NCBI GenBank assembly: GCA_963847665.1
Contig: CAWKAO010000002.1
Location: 434,001 to 498,000, forward strand
Direction of reading: 5' to 3'
Source of the DNA: CAWKAO01 sp963847665
GTDB lineage: Bacteria; Actinomycetota; Humimicrobiia; Humimicrobiales; Humimicrobiaceae
DNA length: 64,000 nt
Part shown: in pieces, positions 1 through 9,640 of the stretch
Position numbering within the stretch: the first letter of the stretch is position 1
Layout: every line of letters begins with the position of its first letter
Translations under genes and position numbers: made by a program
The notes under the pieces: model-generated
Told to the model about the DNA's origin: nothing
Database searches by the model: none
The model's input: the letters and a program-made list of their open reading frames with translations, nothing else

Positions 1-1
1 C

Positions 2-49
2 ACACATTACGGACAAAAATTTCCGGAAGGTATATATCGTAAAAGGTAA
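2..49 (+). other. possible 3' end of an upstream gene
   Basis: The second reading frame is open from the window edge for 15 codons, ending in a TAA at 47-49, and its short peptide (ending YRKR) looks protein-like. A second frame is also open to about position 71, so the assignment is uncertain. Nothing else is recognisable before the hydrogenase operon. Confidence 0.2.
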
Positions 50-135
50 AAAATTTTTATTTATCGGGTAATAGAAGGTAGAGTTGAAAAAGATGTTTGT
101 TATAAAAGAAAATAAAAAGATCAAAGAGGTGGAAA

Positions 136-666
136 ATGAAAAATTCAATTTCAGAAATCGATAAGGCGAGCAATAGAAAAGATGATTTTATTAAATACCT
201 TGATGAAAAACGTCGGCATGGGTATTATGATTCAGCCCTGATGTCTATCCTTCATAAAGCACAGGAAATATACGGTTATATCAGTAATGAAGCGATTGAG
301 GAGATAAGCAGGCATCTTGGAATGCCAACAGCGAGGATATGGGGAGTGGTCACCTTTTATCATTACTTCACATTAAAACCCAGGGGGAAATACATAATAT
401 CAGTGTGCCTTGGAACAGCATGTTATGTAAAGGGTTCAAAAAGGATTATAAATAAAATCAAAGAGATACTTGGAATAGGGTTAAATGAAACTACTCCTGA
501 TAAGTTGTTTACACTGGAAGCAAAATATTGTCTTGGTTGCTGTGGACTTGCTCCTGTGATGATGATAAATGGTAAGGTATATGAAAAGTTAACAACAAAA
601 AAGATAGGAGAGATCATAAGCAGTTTGAAAGAAAATGAAAGGATGGTTTCTTTAGAGCTAAATTAA
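136..666 (+). CDS. NuoE/HoxE-like [2Fe-2S] subunit of NAD(P)-linked hydrogenase
   Basis: This is a thioredoxin-like ferredoxin of the 24-kDa complex I (NuoE/HoxE) family, which passes electrons between a flavin partner and other Fe-S centres. The four cluster cysteines are visible as C91-x4-C96 (in SVCLGTAC) and C132-x3-C136 (in YCLGCCG). An N-terminal helical part of about 80 residues precedes the fold, and 176 aa is normal for the family. A ribosome site (gaggtgg) lies just before the ATG. It is the first gene of the hydrogenase operon, so it probably serves as an electron-transfer subunit of that enzyme rather than of respiratory complex I, of which no other subunit is present here. Confidence 0.85.
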   Translation: MKNSISEIDKASNRKDDFIKYLDEKRRHGYYDSALMSILHKAQEIYGYISNEAIEEISRHLGMPTARIWGVVTFYHYFTLKPRGKYIISVCLGTACYVKGSKRIINKIKEILGIGLNETTPDKLFTLEAKYCLGCCGLAPVMMINGKVYEKLTTKKIGEIISSLKENERMVSLELN

Positions 667-745
667 TAATTTTAATGTTAATTATTGGTGGTAATTCTTA
701 TTAATATCAGTATAATATTTTAAAACCATGACAGTGGAGGTTAAA

Positions 746-1132
746 ATGAGTGATAAAAAAATCTTGATTATCGATGATGATCCTGATTTTACAGAGTCTG
801 TCCAGAGAGTCCTTGAGGCACGTGGATACACCGTGGATTCTGCACCGGATGGAACAGAAGGTTTGAAAAAAGCAAGGGAATGGGTCCCAAATCTGATCCT
901 TCTTGATGTAATGATGACAAGAAATACTGAGGGGTTTGAAGTCAGCAGGGAATTACCCAAGGATGATGTACTGAAATCAATACCCGTGATCATGATCACC
1001 GGAATAAGGGAAAAAATGAATCTTGCCTTTGGATTTGAACCTGACAGCACCTGGCTTCCGGTAAAAGTAGTCCTTGAAAAGACTATAAAACCGGATAAAC
1101 TTCTTGAAAAGATCGAAGAGTTTATTAGTTGA
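746..1132 (+). CDS. stand-alone response-regulator receiver protein
   Basis: This is a CheY-like receiver domain with no output domain. It has the acidic cluster D10-D12 (IDDDPD), the phospho-acceptor Asp54 in LLDVMM, and a Lys-Pro pair near the C-terminus. I chose the ATG at 746 because gtggagg sits 5 bases upstream; an in-frame ATG at 728 has no such site and would add six residues. It sits between the NuoE-like gene and the Fe-S subunit, so it is probably co-transcribed with the hydrogenase. No sensor kinase is in the window. The role is unknown; phosphorylation-dependent contact with the hydrogenase complex is only a guess. Confidence 0.85.
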   Translation: MSDKKILIIDDDPDFTESVQRVLEARGYTVDSAPDGTEGLKKAREWVPNLILLDVMMTRNTEGFEVSRELPKDDVLKSIPVIMITGIREKMNLAFGFEPDSTWLPVKVVLEKTIKPDKLLEKIEEFIS

Positions 1133-1263
1133 TTTTTAATAAGTATTGCTGGATAAGCAGTGAACATGCCTGTAAATTATCTGGCTTTTAGTTTAAAATG
1201 TTGACTTATTGATCCACGGCCCGATAGAAGATTTGAAGTTGTAACTTTTAGGAAAGGGGACAA

Positions 1264-2298
1264 ATGATATATAAGGTCTTGGAAAAAGGTGATTTAAAGG
1301 ATTTTATCTCCGAATTAATATCACATTACAAGGTAATAGGCTCCAAAAAGAATAGAAAAAAACCAGCATGATTTTTTGCAGGTCAAAAATTATGAAGAAA
1401 TAGACCTGGGTTATAAAAAAACAACTCTGCCACCTGCAAAAAAAATATTATTTCCTTCTTCGGAAGAACTGGTAAGCTATAAGTTTGGGGATGGAATAGC
1501 AATAGAAGCGCTAAATGAAAGTCTGAAGAAAAAATCCTTTTTGGTATTAATGCCTGGGATCTAAATGGAATGAATTTTCTTGACAGGCTTTTTAGCACAG
1601 ACTATATCGACTCAAATTATGTTGCAAAAAGAAACAACCTTATCGTCATAGGCTATGATACGGAACCATCAGACACGAACTTTTCGATGTCGATGGGTGC
1701 TGATGATGTCAAAGAGGGCTTTGATCTTTTTGTCTCTGATATTGGAAACAGGTTTTTTATAAGGGTAGGGACCCCTCGAGGCAATGAACTATTACAGAAA
1801 TTTTCAAATCCTTCAGAAGCAAAAGTAAAGGATTTCCAGGATTATGACAGGTTCAAAGACAATTACAAAAAGAAATTCAAAATAAAGGCCAATATAAAAG
1901 ATTTTTATAATGATTTTGAAGCAGTCTACGGAAATGAAGAACTCTGGGACAAGCTATCAGAAAAATGTTTTAGCTGTGGTTCCTGCAACCTTGTATGCCC
2001 CACATGTTTTTGCTTTAACGTCAGGGATGATATGAAAATAGACCTTAAAGAAGCAGTTAAAAAGAGGGAATGGGATTCCTGTATGATACCCGAATATGGA
2101 CTTGTAGCAGGCGGACATAATTTCAGGCCTACCAGGGCAAACAGGTTAAAACAGAGATATAGATGCAAACTAAAGACTTTTGTAGACAAGTACGGTAATT
2201 ATGCATGTGTCGGCTGTGGTAGATGTGTGGAAACATGTCTAGCAAAGATAAACATATATGAAGATATTAATTCTATTAAGGAAGAGGTGGGAATATAA
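1264..2298 (+). CDS. hydB: hydrogenase/sulfhydrogenase beta subunit, 4Fe-4S (frameshifted)
   Basis: This is the iron-sulfur electron-transfer subunit of the HydB/AsrA type, which links the hydrogenase small subunit to the flavin subunit. Two C-terminal ferredoxin-like motifs are clear: CFSCGSCNLVCPTC and CVGCGRCVETC. As written the gene is cut into three frames. An extra A in the A7 run at 1356-1362 creates a TGA at 1369. A missing A in the A6 run at 1529-1534 creates a TAA near 1562. Repairing both gives continuous family-like sequence (NYEEIDLGYKKTTLPP, then WDLNGMNFLDRLF). The start at 1264 follows aaagggg. The two shifts cancel, which suggests sequence error rather than decay. Confidence 0.8.
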
Positions 2299-2299
2299 G

Positions 2300-3160
2300 A
2301 TGGTATTAGAATTAGATGAAAAAACAAAAAAGGAATCGATATATGTCCCAGAAATCGCTACAATCAATGATATTAAAGATATTACTTCAACCGAAAAACA
2401 GTTTTCAATAAAAATAGACGATCCGGAAAAAAGAAGGAATTTTAATTTTTTACCTGGTCAGTTTGTTGAACTCACGGTCTTTGGTGTAGGAGAAGCGCCT
2501 TTTTCGATTCCTTCATCTCCTAATAATAAAGAAAATTTTGAATTATGTGTGAGAAATATAGGAAGTGTCTCTAATGCTCTTCACACACTTAAAACAGGAG
2601 CAAAAGTAGGAGTAAGGGGACCATTTGGAAAAGGTTATTTTCCGTTTGATAAAATGAAAGGCAATAATGTAGTCATAGTGGCAGGAGGACTTGGTATGGC
2701 ACCGGTAAGATCCCTTCTTTTAACTATACTGGAGGACAGAAAAAGCTATAAGGACGTGACTCTTATCTATGGGTGTGTGGACCCTCAGGGTATCCTTTAT
2801 AAAGATGAGATTGAAGAATGGAGAAAAAGAGATGATATTGATATTAAGCTCACAGTGGATAAACCTGATGCAGACTGGAAGCATGCTGTTGGAGTGTGCA
2901 CAAATCTGATACCACAGCTGGAATACAAACCTGATGATACTTATCTGGTAGTCTGCGGACCACCTGTGATGTATAAGTTTGTCATTATTGAGCTTGAAGG
3001 AAAAAAATATCATTCTGATAAGATATTTCTTTCACTTGAAAGAAGGATGGAATGCGGTGTTGGGAAATGCAATCACTGTCATATAGGTGATAAATTAGCC
3101 TGTGTAGATGGACCGGTTTTTAGTTTATGGGAAATCAAGAATTTAAAGGAGGCTATATAA
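2300..3160 (+). CDS. hydG: FAD/NAD(P)-binding hydrogenase gamma subunit (HydG-like)
   Basis: This is a ferredoxin-NADP reductase-type flavoprotein that exchanges electrons between NAD(P)H and the hydrogenase Fe-S chain. An FAD-binding segment (PFSIPSSP) precedes the nucleotide-binding glycine motif (AGGLGMAPVRS). A C-terminal four-cysteine [2Fe-2S] motif (CGVGKCNHCHIG, then C) is typical of the DHOD/HydG subfamily. The ATG at 2300 is preferred because gaggtggg lies 8 bases upstream; an in-frame ATG at 2258 lies inside the previous gene. The protein is 286 aa, as expected. Its stop codon overlaps the next start by one base, so translation is probably coupled. Confidence 0.88.
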   Translation: MVLELDEKTKKESIYVPEIATINDIKDITSTEKQFSIKIDDPEKRRNFNFLPGQFVELTVFGVGEAPFSIPSSPNNKENFELCVRNIGSVSNALHTLKTGAKVGVRGPFGKGYFPFDKMKGNNVVIVAGGLGMAPVRSLLLTILEDRKSYKDVTLIYGCVDPQGILYKDEIEEWRKRDDIDIKLTVDKPDADWKHAVGVCTNLIPQLEYKPDDTYLVVCGPPVMYKFVIIELEGKKYHSDKIFLSLERRMECGVGKCNHCHIGDKLACVDGPVFSLWEIKNLKEAI

Positions 3161-3912
3161 TGAGCAAGCCAAAAGTAGGAGTTTTCGGTTTTGCCGGTTG
3201 TGGCGGTTGCCAGCTTGAGATTTTGAACCTTGAAGACGATCTTCTTGATTTTATAAGTGCTGTAGATATAGTACATTTTACAGAAGCAATCACTGAACAT
3301 TCCGATACTTATGAGGTCGCACTTGTCGAGGGCTCAATCAATACTATGCATGATGTTGAAAGGATCGAGCACATCGGTAAAATTGCTAAAATAATAGTTG
3401 CGATCGGTGCATGTGCATGCACCGGAGGGCTTAATTGCTTAAAGAATATATATGGTACTGAAAAAGCAAAAGAGCTTGTATATGGAGACAAGAAAGGCTG
3501 GATAGATGCTATTGATACCAAGCCGATAGAGGATTATGTAAAAGTCGATTATTATGCAAGAGGATGTCCCCCTACAAGATCGGAAATAGTGGATATTGTA
3601 AAATCATTGATCGCTGGTAAAAAACCAGAAATACCGGATTATCCTGTTTGTATCGAGTGTAAAAGGCTCGGAAACACATGCGTTTATGAACTTGGCATGT
3701 CCTGTATGGGACCAGTTGCAAGAGCTGGATGTAATGCACGATGCCCCAGTGTAAAATCAGGATGTGAAGCCTGCAGGGGTTCAATAAGTGACCCAAATAT
3801 AAATGCACAGAAAGACCTGATGCAGAGATATGGGCTGACGCTGGAGGATATAATGGAAGGTTTTAATCTGTATAATGCTTGTAAAAAAATTGAACAAAAA
3901 AATAAAAAATAA
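3160..3912 (+). CDS. hydD: [NiFe]-hydrogenase small subunit
   Basis: This is the electron-relay subunit that carries the proximal Fe-S cluster next to the Ni-Fe site. Cluster ligands are seen in GFAGCGGCQLEIL, GACACTGG and GCPPTRSE, followed by a cysteine-rich C-terminal half (CIECKRLGNTC and CMGPVARAGCNARCPS) expected in the group 3 small subunits of about 250 aa. There is no twin-arginine signal, so it is cytoplasmic. ATG 3160 overlaps the preceding stop and follows aaggagg at 3145-3151. A longer reading from 3127 would run into the previous gene. Together with the beta and gamma subunits it supports a group 3b (NADP-reducing or sulfhydrogenase) type. Confidence 0.88.
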   Translation: MSKPKVGVFGFAGCGGCQLEILNLEDDLLDFISAVDIVHFTEAITEHSDTYEVALVEGSINTMHDVERIEHIGKIAKIIVAIGACACTGGLNCLKNIYGTEKAKELVYGDKKGWIDAIDTKPIEDYVKVDYYARGCPPTRSEIVDIVKSLIAGKKPEIPDYPVCIECKRLGNTCVYELGMSCMGPVARAGCNARCPSVKSGCEACRGSISDPNINAQKDLMQRYGLTLEDIMEGFNLYNACKKIEQKNKK

Positions 3913-3927
3913 TATGGAGGTTTACTA

Positions 3928-5225
3928 ATGGCCACGACTTTTAATATAGAAGTATCACCAATATCGAGAGTAGAAGGTCACGGTGACCTTGTCCTTGATA
4001 TAAAAGATAAAAAAATTGAAAAACTTCAGTTCAGGATACCGGAATCACCCAGGTTTTTTGAAGCTATGCTTGTAGGCAGGGATTATACTGAACCATCACA
4101 TATTACTTCGAGGATATGTGGAATATGTTCAGTGGCCCATACTTTTACTTCGATAAAGGCTACGGAAGCAGCATTGGGAATAAAAATAAATGACAATATT
4201 CTAAAGCTGAGAAAAGCTATAAATCATGGAGAATACATACAGAGCAATTGCCTGCATGTATATTTTCTTGCTGCTCCTGATTTTCTTGGTGTGGGAAGTG
4301 TTATTCCACTTGTAAAAACACATCCAGCAGTAGTCAATATTGCAGTAAACATGAAAAAAATCGCCAATGAAGTAGTAAGGATAATCGGCGGCAGGGCAGT
4401 GCACCCTATTACTACTGTGGTTGGGGGCTTTACAACAACTCCTTCCGAGGAAAAACTTCTACAACTTAAAGAGATGTTAAAATCACTTTATCCTGATCTT
4501 GAAACATCGCTCCAGGTTCTAAAGTCTCTAAAATTACCGGATTTTGAAAGGGAAACTGAATACATATCTTTAACTGATAAAAAAGATTATGCTCTTTATG
4601 ATGGCGATATAAAATCATCTGATGGCTGGACCATCAGCCCTCAGGATTATCTCAGCAAGATCAAGGAAAAAGTCGTTGAACATTCAACAGGTAAGCATTG
4701 CTGGGCATCCAGGGATGCATATATGGTAGGCGCACTTTCAAGGGTAAACAATAATTATGACTTACTTACTGATAATGCAAAGACCTATGCGGAAGAGCTG
4801 GGGTTAAAAGTACCCTGTTATAATACTTTTATGATAAATATTGCACAATTTGTAGAGATAGTACATTGTGTCGATGACTGTATCGCACTTATTGATGACA
4901 TCCTTGAGACAGGACTGGATGAAGAAAAATACAGGGTTCCTGTAAAAATCAGGGCCGGAAGAGGCAGTCGGGGCAGTAGAAGCTCCAAGAGGACTGCTGA
5001 TCCATGATTATACTTATGACAGGAAGAGGTAAAGTAACAAAAGCTAATTGTATAATCCCTACAAACATGAATTATGCAAACATCGAGAAGGACATGGAAG
5101 CATTCCTGCCACAGATAATCGATAAGTCTGAAGATGAAATCAGGCTCAATTGTGAGATGCTTATAAGAGCTTATGACCCGTGCATTTCCTGTTCGACCCA
5201 TTTTCTTGAAGTAAGGATAAAATAG
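3928..5225 (+). CDS. hydA: [NiFe]-hydrogenase large subunit (frameshifted near its C-terminus)
   Basis: This is the catalytic subunit that binds the Ni-Fe(CN)2CO centre. The N-terminal ligands C64 and C67 lie in RICGIC, after the conserved SPISRVEGHG. The C-terminal ligands are in DPCISCSTH, followed by a short tail of seven residues (FLEVRIK) suited to protease removal. An extra base near 4966 and another near 5024 break the frame. Between them a third frame reads the conserved VEAPRGLLIHDY. A ggagg site precedes the start. The downstream maturation protease and the hyp genes fit its assembly. All four metal-binding cysteines survive, so the breaks are probably sequence errors. Confidence 0.85.
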
Positions 5226-5258
5226 TTCCGGAATTTCTGAAGATAAATAATGAGATGG

Positions 5259-6689
5259 TCACCAGATACCGGTTTTAATATATTCATCCATTGCATTTGC
5301 AGCTATTTTTCCTGCACCCATTGCAAGAATGACTGTGGCAGTACCTGTCACAATGTCACCACCTGCAAAAACACCTTTTTTACTTGTCTTTCCGACTATG
5401 TCTGCAGATATGTTGCCTCTTTTATTGAGACTGATATCGGGAGATGTCTGGGTGAGTACAGGATTCGGTCCCTGTCCAATAGCGATTATAATAATATCTG
5501 TATCGATGTCGTATTCTGAACCAGGTATAGGTATTGGCCTCCTTCTGCCTGATTCATCAGGTTCACCAAGTTCCATCTTTATACATCTTATTTTTTTGAC
5601 CCATCCATTTTCACCGGTTATCTCAACAGGATTTGTCAGGAATACCATATTTATGCCTTCTTCTTTGGCATGCTTTATTTCCTCTATTCTTCCAGGCATT
5701 TCGGTCTCACTCCGTCTGTAGATAAGGTATACATTTTTTGCTCCTGATCTTTTTGCGGTCCTTGCAGAATCCAGTGCTACATTTCCACCGCCCACTACAG
5801 ATACGTTTTCAGCTTTTTTAACAGGAGTGTCCCATTCTGGAAAGAGATAAGCTTTCATAAGATTCATTCTTGTAAGATATTCATTTGCAGAGTAAACTCC
5901 ATTAAGGTTTTCTCCTGGAATACCCATGAAGTATGGCAAGCCTGCTCCTGTGCCTACAAAAACACTTTTATATCCTTCTTTTTCAAGCAACTCATCTATC
6001 GAATATGTCTTACCGATGATAGTATTTAATCTTATATCGACACCAAGGCTTCTTACGAAATCGACTTCCTGGTTAACTATAGACTTAGGTAGCCTGAATT
6101 CAGGGATGCCGTAAACCAGCACACCGCCTGCTTTATGCAATGCTTCAAATATAGTGACGGCATATCCCATCTTTGCAAGTTCTCCTGCGCATGTAAGGCC
6201 TGATGGACCCGAGCCAATAATAGCTACCCTGATCTTATTTTTATTAGGACCACTTGTGTTTTTAATTTCATTTTGCGGGATAATGCTCTTTTTTCCCTGG
6301 TCAGCGACAAAGCGTTCGAGTTTGCCGATGGAAACAGGGTCATCCCTTATTCCAAGTATGCATGTCTTTTCGCACTGGTCTTCCTGAGGGCAGACCCTTC
6401 CACATATTCCCGGTAAGGCATTTTTCTCTCTTATTTTTACAAGAGCATCATCGTATTTTTTTTCCTTTACTGCCTGAATAAAACTTTTTATATCTATCCC
6501 GACAGGGCAACCATCAGTACATTTTGGCTTTTTGCACATCAGGCATCTTGCACTTTCCCTGATAGCTTCTATTTCAGAAAAACCCAGTTCGACCTCTCTA
6601 AAGTTTTTTATTCTGTCTCCTGGTTCCTGTTCAGATACGCGGGTTCGTGGAATACGGGTTTTTATAGGTCTGCTATTTTCTTTTTGCAT
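5259..6689 (-). CDS. gltA: NADPH-dependent glutamate synthase small chain / NfnB-like flavoprotein
   Basis: This is a 476-aa FAD/NADPH oxidoreductase of the GltD family. An N-terminal Fe-S domain (CLMCKKPKCTDGCP and a second group CGRVCPQEDQCEKTC) is followed by an FAD Rossmann motif (GSGPSGLTCAGELA), an NADPH motif (GGGNVALDSARTA) and the C-terminal FAD signature GGDIVTGTATVILAMGAG. It could make glutamate or, like NfnB, bifurcate electrons between NADPH, NADH and ferredoxin. No NfnA-type partner is next to it, so the two cannot be separated. It converges on the hydrogenase operon, with only about 30 bases between the stops. An aagaagga site precedes the start. Confidence 0.85.
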   Translation of the reverse strand: MQKENSRPIKTRIPRTRVSEQEPGDRIKNFREVELGFSEIEAIRESARCLMCKKPKCTDGCPVGIDIKSFIQAVKEKKYDDALVKIREKNALPGICGRVCPQEDQCEKTCILGIRDDPVSIGKLERFVADQGKKSIIPQNEIKNTSGPNKNKIRVAIIGSGPSGLTCAGELAKMGYAVTIFEALHKAGGVLVYGIPEFRLPKSIVNQEVDFVRSLGVDIRLNTIIGKTYSIDELLEKEGYKSVFVGTGAGLPYFMGIPGENLNGVYSANEYLTRMNLMKAYLFPEWDTPVKKAENVSVVGGGNVALDSARTAKRSGAKNVYLIYRRSETEMPGRIEEIKHAKEEGINMVFLTNPVEITGENGWVKKIRCIKMELGEPDESGRRRPIPIPGSEYDIDTDIIIIAIGQGPNPVLTQTSPDISLNKRGNISADIVGKTSKKGVFAGGDIVTGTATVILAMGAGKIAANAMDEYIKTGIW

Positions 6690-6935
6690 TAAAAGAATTG
6701 TCCTTCTTTAATATTATAAAAAGCATTATATTTTTTTAAGCTTGCTTTTTCAAAACAAACTTAATTTTCTAACATTTTAACTTTTAAATCTGCGATATTC
6801 CAGAACTGTTTAAAAAATCAGTTTATTTATTAGACTATGATCTTAAGAAGACCCTCCTTAATATTATATTTGTTTTAATACTAGATTTATAATATTATAA
6901 GCTCGTAGCCAAAAATAAATTATTTTTCCAGTATT

Positions 6936-7469
6936 ATGGTTGAAAGTAAAGAAAAAAATAATATATCAAAACCTGAATCTGAAAAAGAAAAAGACGGCCT
7001 CATAAAAGTCATAGGGTTCGGAAATACCTTTATGGCGGATGACGGTATTGGTATTTGCGTGATCGAAAAACTAAGGGAACTGGGAGTCTTTAGTGGTCAT
7101 GATAATGTGGAACTAATAGATGGAGGTACTTCAGGTATAGACCTGATTTTTACACTCCAGCAGGCCGACAGAGCCCTTATTATAGATGCAGTTGATGCCG
7201 GTCAGGAAATAGGTGAGATCGTTGAATTCAGTCCAGAAGATATTAAGGAATCCCGAAAGAAAAAAAATGGTTTAAAAAGTTATTCACTTCATGATATAGA
7301 CCTTACAGAAGTCTTTGAACTTTTAAAAACATTAAAGGTGGAAATCAAGATAAAGATCTTCGGAATAAGACCCAAGAAAGTCGGCTATAGCAATAAGCTT
7401 TCACCAGAAGTAGAAAGTAAAATACCGGAACTTATATCAAGAATAAAAAAAGATATTCTCGGAGGGTAG
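6936..7469 (+). CDS. hydrogenase maturation protease (HycI/HoxW family)
   Basis: This endopeptidase trims the C-terminus of the hydrogenase large subunit after nickel insertion. The fold is marked by GFGNTFMADDGIGICV near residue 30, in which the Asp is a nickel ligand, by VELIDGGTSG, and by ALIIDAVDAG with the second acidic ligand. SLHDIDL gives the expected His. At 177 aa it is slightly long because of a charged N-terminal extension of about 25 residues. There is no clear ribosome site before 6936, so the true start could be internal. Its likely substrate is the large subunit ending at 5225. It ends 6 bases from the convergent hypE. Confidence 0.88.
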   Translation: MVESKEKNNISKPESEKEKDGLIKVIGFGNTFMADDGIGICVIEKLRELGVFSGHDNVELIDGGTSGIDLIFTLQQADRALIIDAVDAGQEIGEIVEFSPEDIKESRKKKNGLKSYSLHDIDLTEVFELLKTLKVEIKIKIFGIRPKKVGYSNKLSPEVESKIPELISRIKKDILGG

Positions 7470-7475
7470 GGTAGC

Positions 7476-8525
7476 TCAGCAGATCCTGGGCAATTGCTCA
7501 CTGTAATGAAGGTCAAGATACCTGCTTGTCCCGAGCCCAGTATTAAGCCGGACTTTCTTATCTCTTGTCTCTGATACTCTTCCTATTATTCTGGATTGGA
7601 TGCCGTATTTATTAGCCTGCATCTTCTTCAGTACATCAGCGGAATCCTTCTGGTTCACAAATGTAACGATCTTACCCTCATTTGCAATGTATAGCGGATC
7701 CATTCCCAGGAATTCACAAATACTTTTTGTCTCTTTTTTTATGGGGATATTATTAAGATCGATTTCAAAATCATGGCCCGAAGAGTCAGAAAGTTCTATA
7801 AGTACTCTTGCAAGGCCGCCCCTTGTAGCATCCCTTATTGCATGGATATTTTTTGAGACAGACATCATTTCCATGACCAGGGAATTTAATGGTGCACAAT
7901 CACTCTTGATATTGCTTTGAAAATCAAATTCTTCTCTCTGGCTAAGTATGGTTATTCCATGTTCTCCGATACTGCCGTTAAGGATTATATCATCACCGGG
8001 CTTTATCATGGAAGGTGACAGATAGGTATCTTTCTCTATAAAACCTATTCCTGCTGTATTTATATATATTTTATCAGCGCTGCCCTTATTGACGACTTTT
8101 GTGTCTCCTGTCACTATACTAACATCAAGTCCGTCTTTATTGATCTCTTTTAAAGTATCCTGCATTGATTTCAATATCTTTTCAAATTGTTTTAAGCTGA
8201 ATCCTTCTTCCAATATTACAGAAAAACTTAAGGCTGAGGGCACAGACCCGCTTGTCAATAGATCGTTTATTGTCCCGCAGATGCATAGTTTTCCGATGTC
8301 TCCTCCAGGGAAAAATATCGGGTCGACAACAAAACTATCTGATGTAAATGCTATTTTTTTACCTGGGTTGCAAAGGACCGCGGAGTCTTCAAGTCTGTTA
8401 AGAATGCTATTATTTAAATATTTTAGTATAAGGTTATTTAATAGTTCGGAAGTCTTAACTCCACCATCACCATGTGATAGCATGACCAGGTCATCTTTAA
8501 TTTTGTCTCTGTTTTGATCGTTCAT
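7476..8525 (-). CDS. hypE: carbamoyl-dehydratase HypE
   Basis: HypE accepts a carbamoyl group from HypF on its C-terminal cysteine and dehydrates it with ATP to thiocyanate, the source of the cyanide ligands of the Ni-Fe site. The protein ends in PRIC with Cys349 as the last residue, as required. The N-terminal LSHGDGG motif and the AIR synthase-like ATP-binding fold (FTSDSFVVDP, RDATRGGL) are present, and the length is normal. It is the last gene of the leftward hypC-hypD-hypE operon, 9 bases after hypD. Confidence 0.95.
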   Translation of the reverse strand: MNDQNRDKIKDDLVMLSHGDGGVKTSELLNNLILKYLNNSILNRLEDSAVLCNPGKKIAFTSDSFVVDPIFFPGGDIGKLCICGTINDLLTSGSVPSALSFSVILEEGFSLKQFEKILKSMQDTLKEINKDGLDVSIVTGDTKVVNKGSADKIYINTAGIGFIEKDTYLSPSMIKPGDDIILNGSIGEHGITILSQREEFDFQSNIKSDCAPLNSLVMEMMSVSKNIHAIRDATRGGLARVLIELSDSSGHDFEIDLNNIPIKKETKSICEFLGMDPLYIANEGKIVTFVNQKDSADVLKKMQANKYGIQSRIIGRVSETRDKKVRLNTGLGTSRYLDLHYSEQLPRIC

Positions 8526-8534
8526 ATATTTTTT

Positions 8535-9608
8535 TCATTGCTTCCTGTATTTAAAATATGCTGCACAAGAACCTTCGCTCGAGACCATACAGGGGCCGAC
8601 AGGTGTATCAGGATTGCATTTTTTTATAAATAACCTGCATTCATATGGTTTTTTAATACCTTTGAGTACCTGTCCGCACAAACATCCAGCAGGTTCTTTT
8701 TCTTTGACTTCTGGTGCAGGGAACATCCTTTTTATATCAAAAACTGAATACTTTTCTTTAAGGATAAGTCCGCTGCCAGGTATTGTACCTATGCTTCTCC
8801 AGTTACAATCACCAGTATCAAACACATCGTATATTTGTTTAATTGCATTTGGGTTTCCAGATTCATTGACGACTCTTTTATATTCTATCTCGACCTTTGG
8901 GTCACATTTATACATCTGATAAAGAATCGAGTTTATAGCTGAAAGAATATCGGAAGCCTCAAAACCAGATATAACACATGGTATGCCATATATATCCGGG
9001 ATAAAGCTAAAAGGCTTTGTTCCCGTGATTGCACAGACATGTCCTGGAAGTAAAAAGCCGTTTATTTTTATATCTTTATCCTTTAATAAAGCTTCAAGCG
9101 CAGGTGGGACTATTTTATGAGTAGAAAAAATAAAAAAATTATTTAATTTTTTTTCATAAGCTCGCTTAATCAACACTGCTGTAATAGGGGCAGTCGTTTC
9201 AAATCCTATTGCTATAAAAAGTACTTTTTTTGACCTGTTTTTTTCTGCAAAAGCAAGCGCTTCAAGCGGAGAATAGCAGATCTTTATCTGTGCACCTCTA
9301 GATTTCTCTATTTTAAGGCTTGAATCAGACCCTGGTACCCTTAGTAGATCACCAAATGTATAAGTCGTGAAGTCCTCTTTATTTATTATATTTATTATCC
9401 AGTCAATATCACTTAGTGGAGTTACACATACGGGACATCCTGGACCACTGATAAGATCTATTTTAGAAGGCAGTATTTGATGCAGACCAAACCGTGCTAT
9501 TGACATTGTGTGTGTCCCGCATACTTCCATTATCCTTATATTCTTTTTTGTGCTTATTGCATCAGATAGTTTAAATATACTATCTCTTACCTGTGCCATT
9601 TCATCCAT
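8535..9608 (-). CDS. hypD: hydrogenase Fe-ligand assembly protein HypD
   Basis: HypD is the Fe-S scaffold on which the Fe(CN)2CO unit is assembled together with HypC. Diagnostic motifs are EVCGTHTM near residue 30, GPGCPVCVTP near residue 70, and GFETTAP. A C-terminal cysteine set (CLCGQVLKG, CRLFIKKC, GPCMVSSEGSCAAY) holds the [4Fe-4S] cluster. At 357 aa it is full length. It lies in the same leftward operon as hypC (32-base gap) and hypE. Confidence 0.95.
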   Translation of the reverse strand: MDEMAQVRDSIFKLSDAISTKKNIRIMEVCGTHTMSIARFGLHQILPSKIDLISGPGCPVCVTPLSDIDWIINIINKEDFTTYTFGDLLRVPGSDSSLKIEKSRGAQIKICYSPLEALAFAEKNRSKKVLFIAIGFETTAPITAVLIKRAYEKKLNNFFIFSTHKIVPPALEALLKDKDIKINGFLLPGHVCAITGTKPFSFIPDIYGIPCVISGFEASDILSAINSILYQMYKCDPKVEIEYKRVVNESGNPNAIKQIYDVFDTGDCNWRSIGTIPGSGLILKEKYSVFDIKRMFPAPEVKEKEPAGCLCGQVLKGIKKPYECRLFIKKCNPDTPVGPCMVSSEGSCAAYFKYRKQ

Positions 9609-9640
9609 AAAATAAACCTTTTTTTTTGATAATAACTGTT

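Noticed and set aside
682..1167. 161-residue open frame on the minus strand opposite the receiver gene
   Set aside because: The plus strand encodes a clear receiver domain with a ribosome site. The antisense frame has no recognisable motif.
1356..1374. In-frame TGA in the hydrogenase beta subunit as a selenocysteine codon
   Set aside because: The sequence after the TGA in that frame does not match the family, while a one-base shift at the A7 run does. No SECIS-like hairpin was evident.
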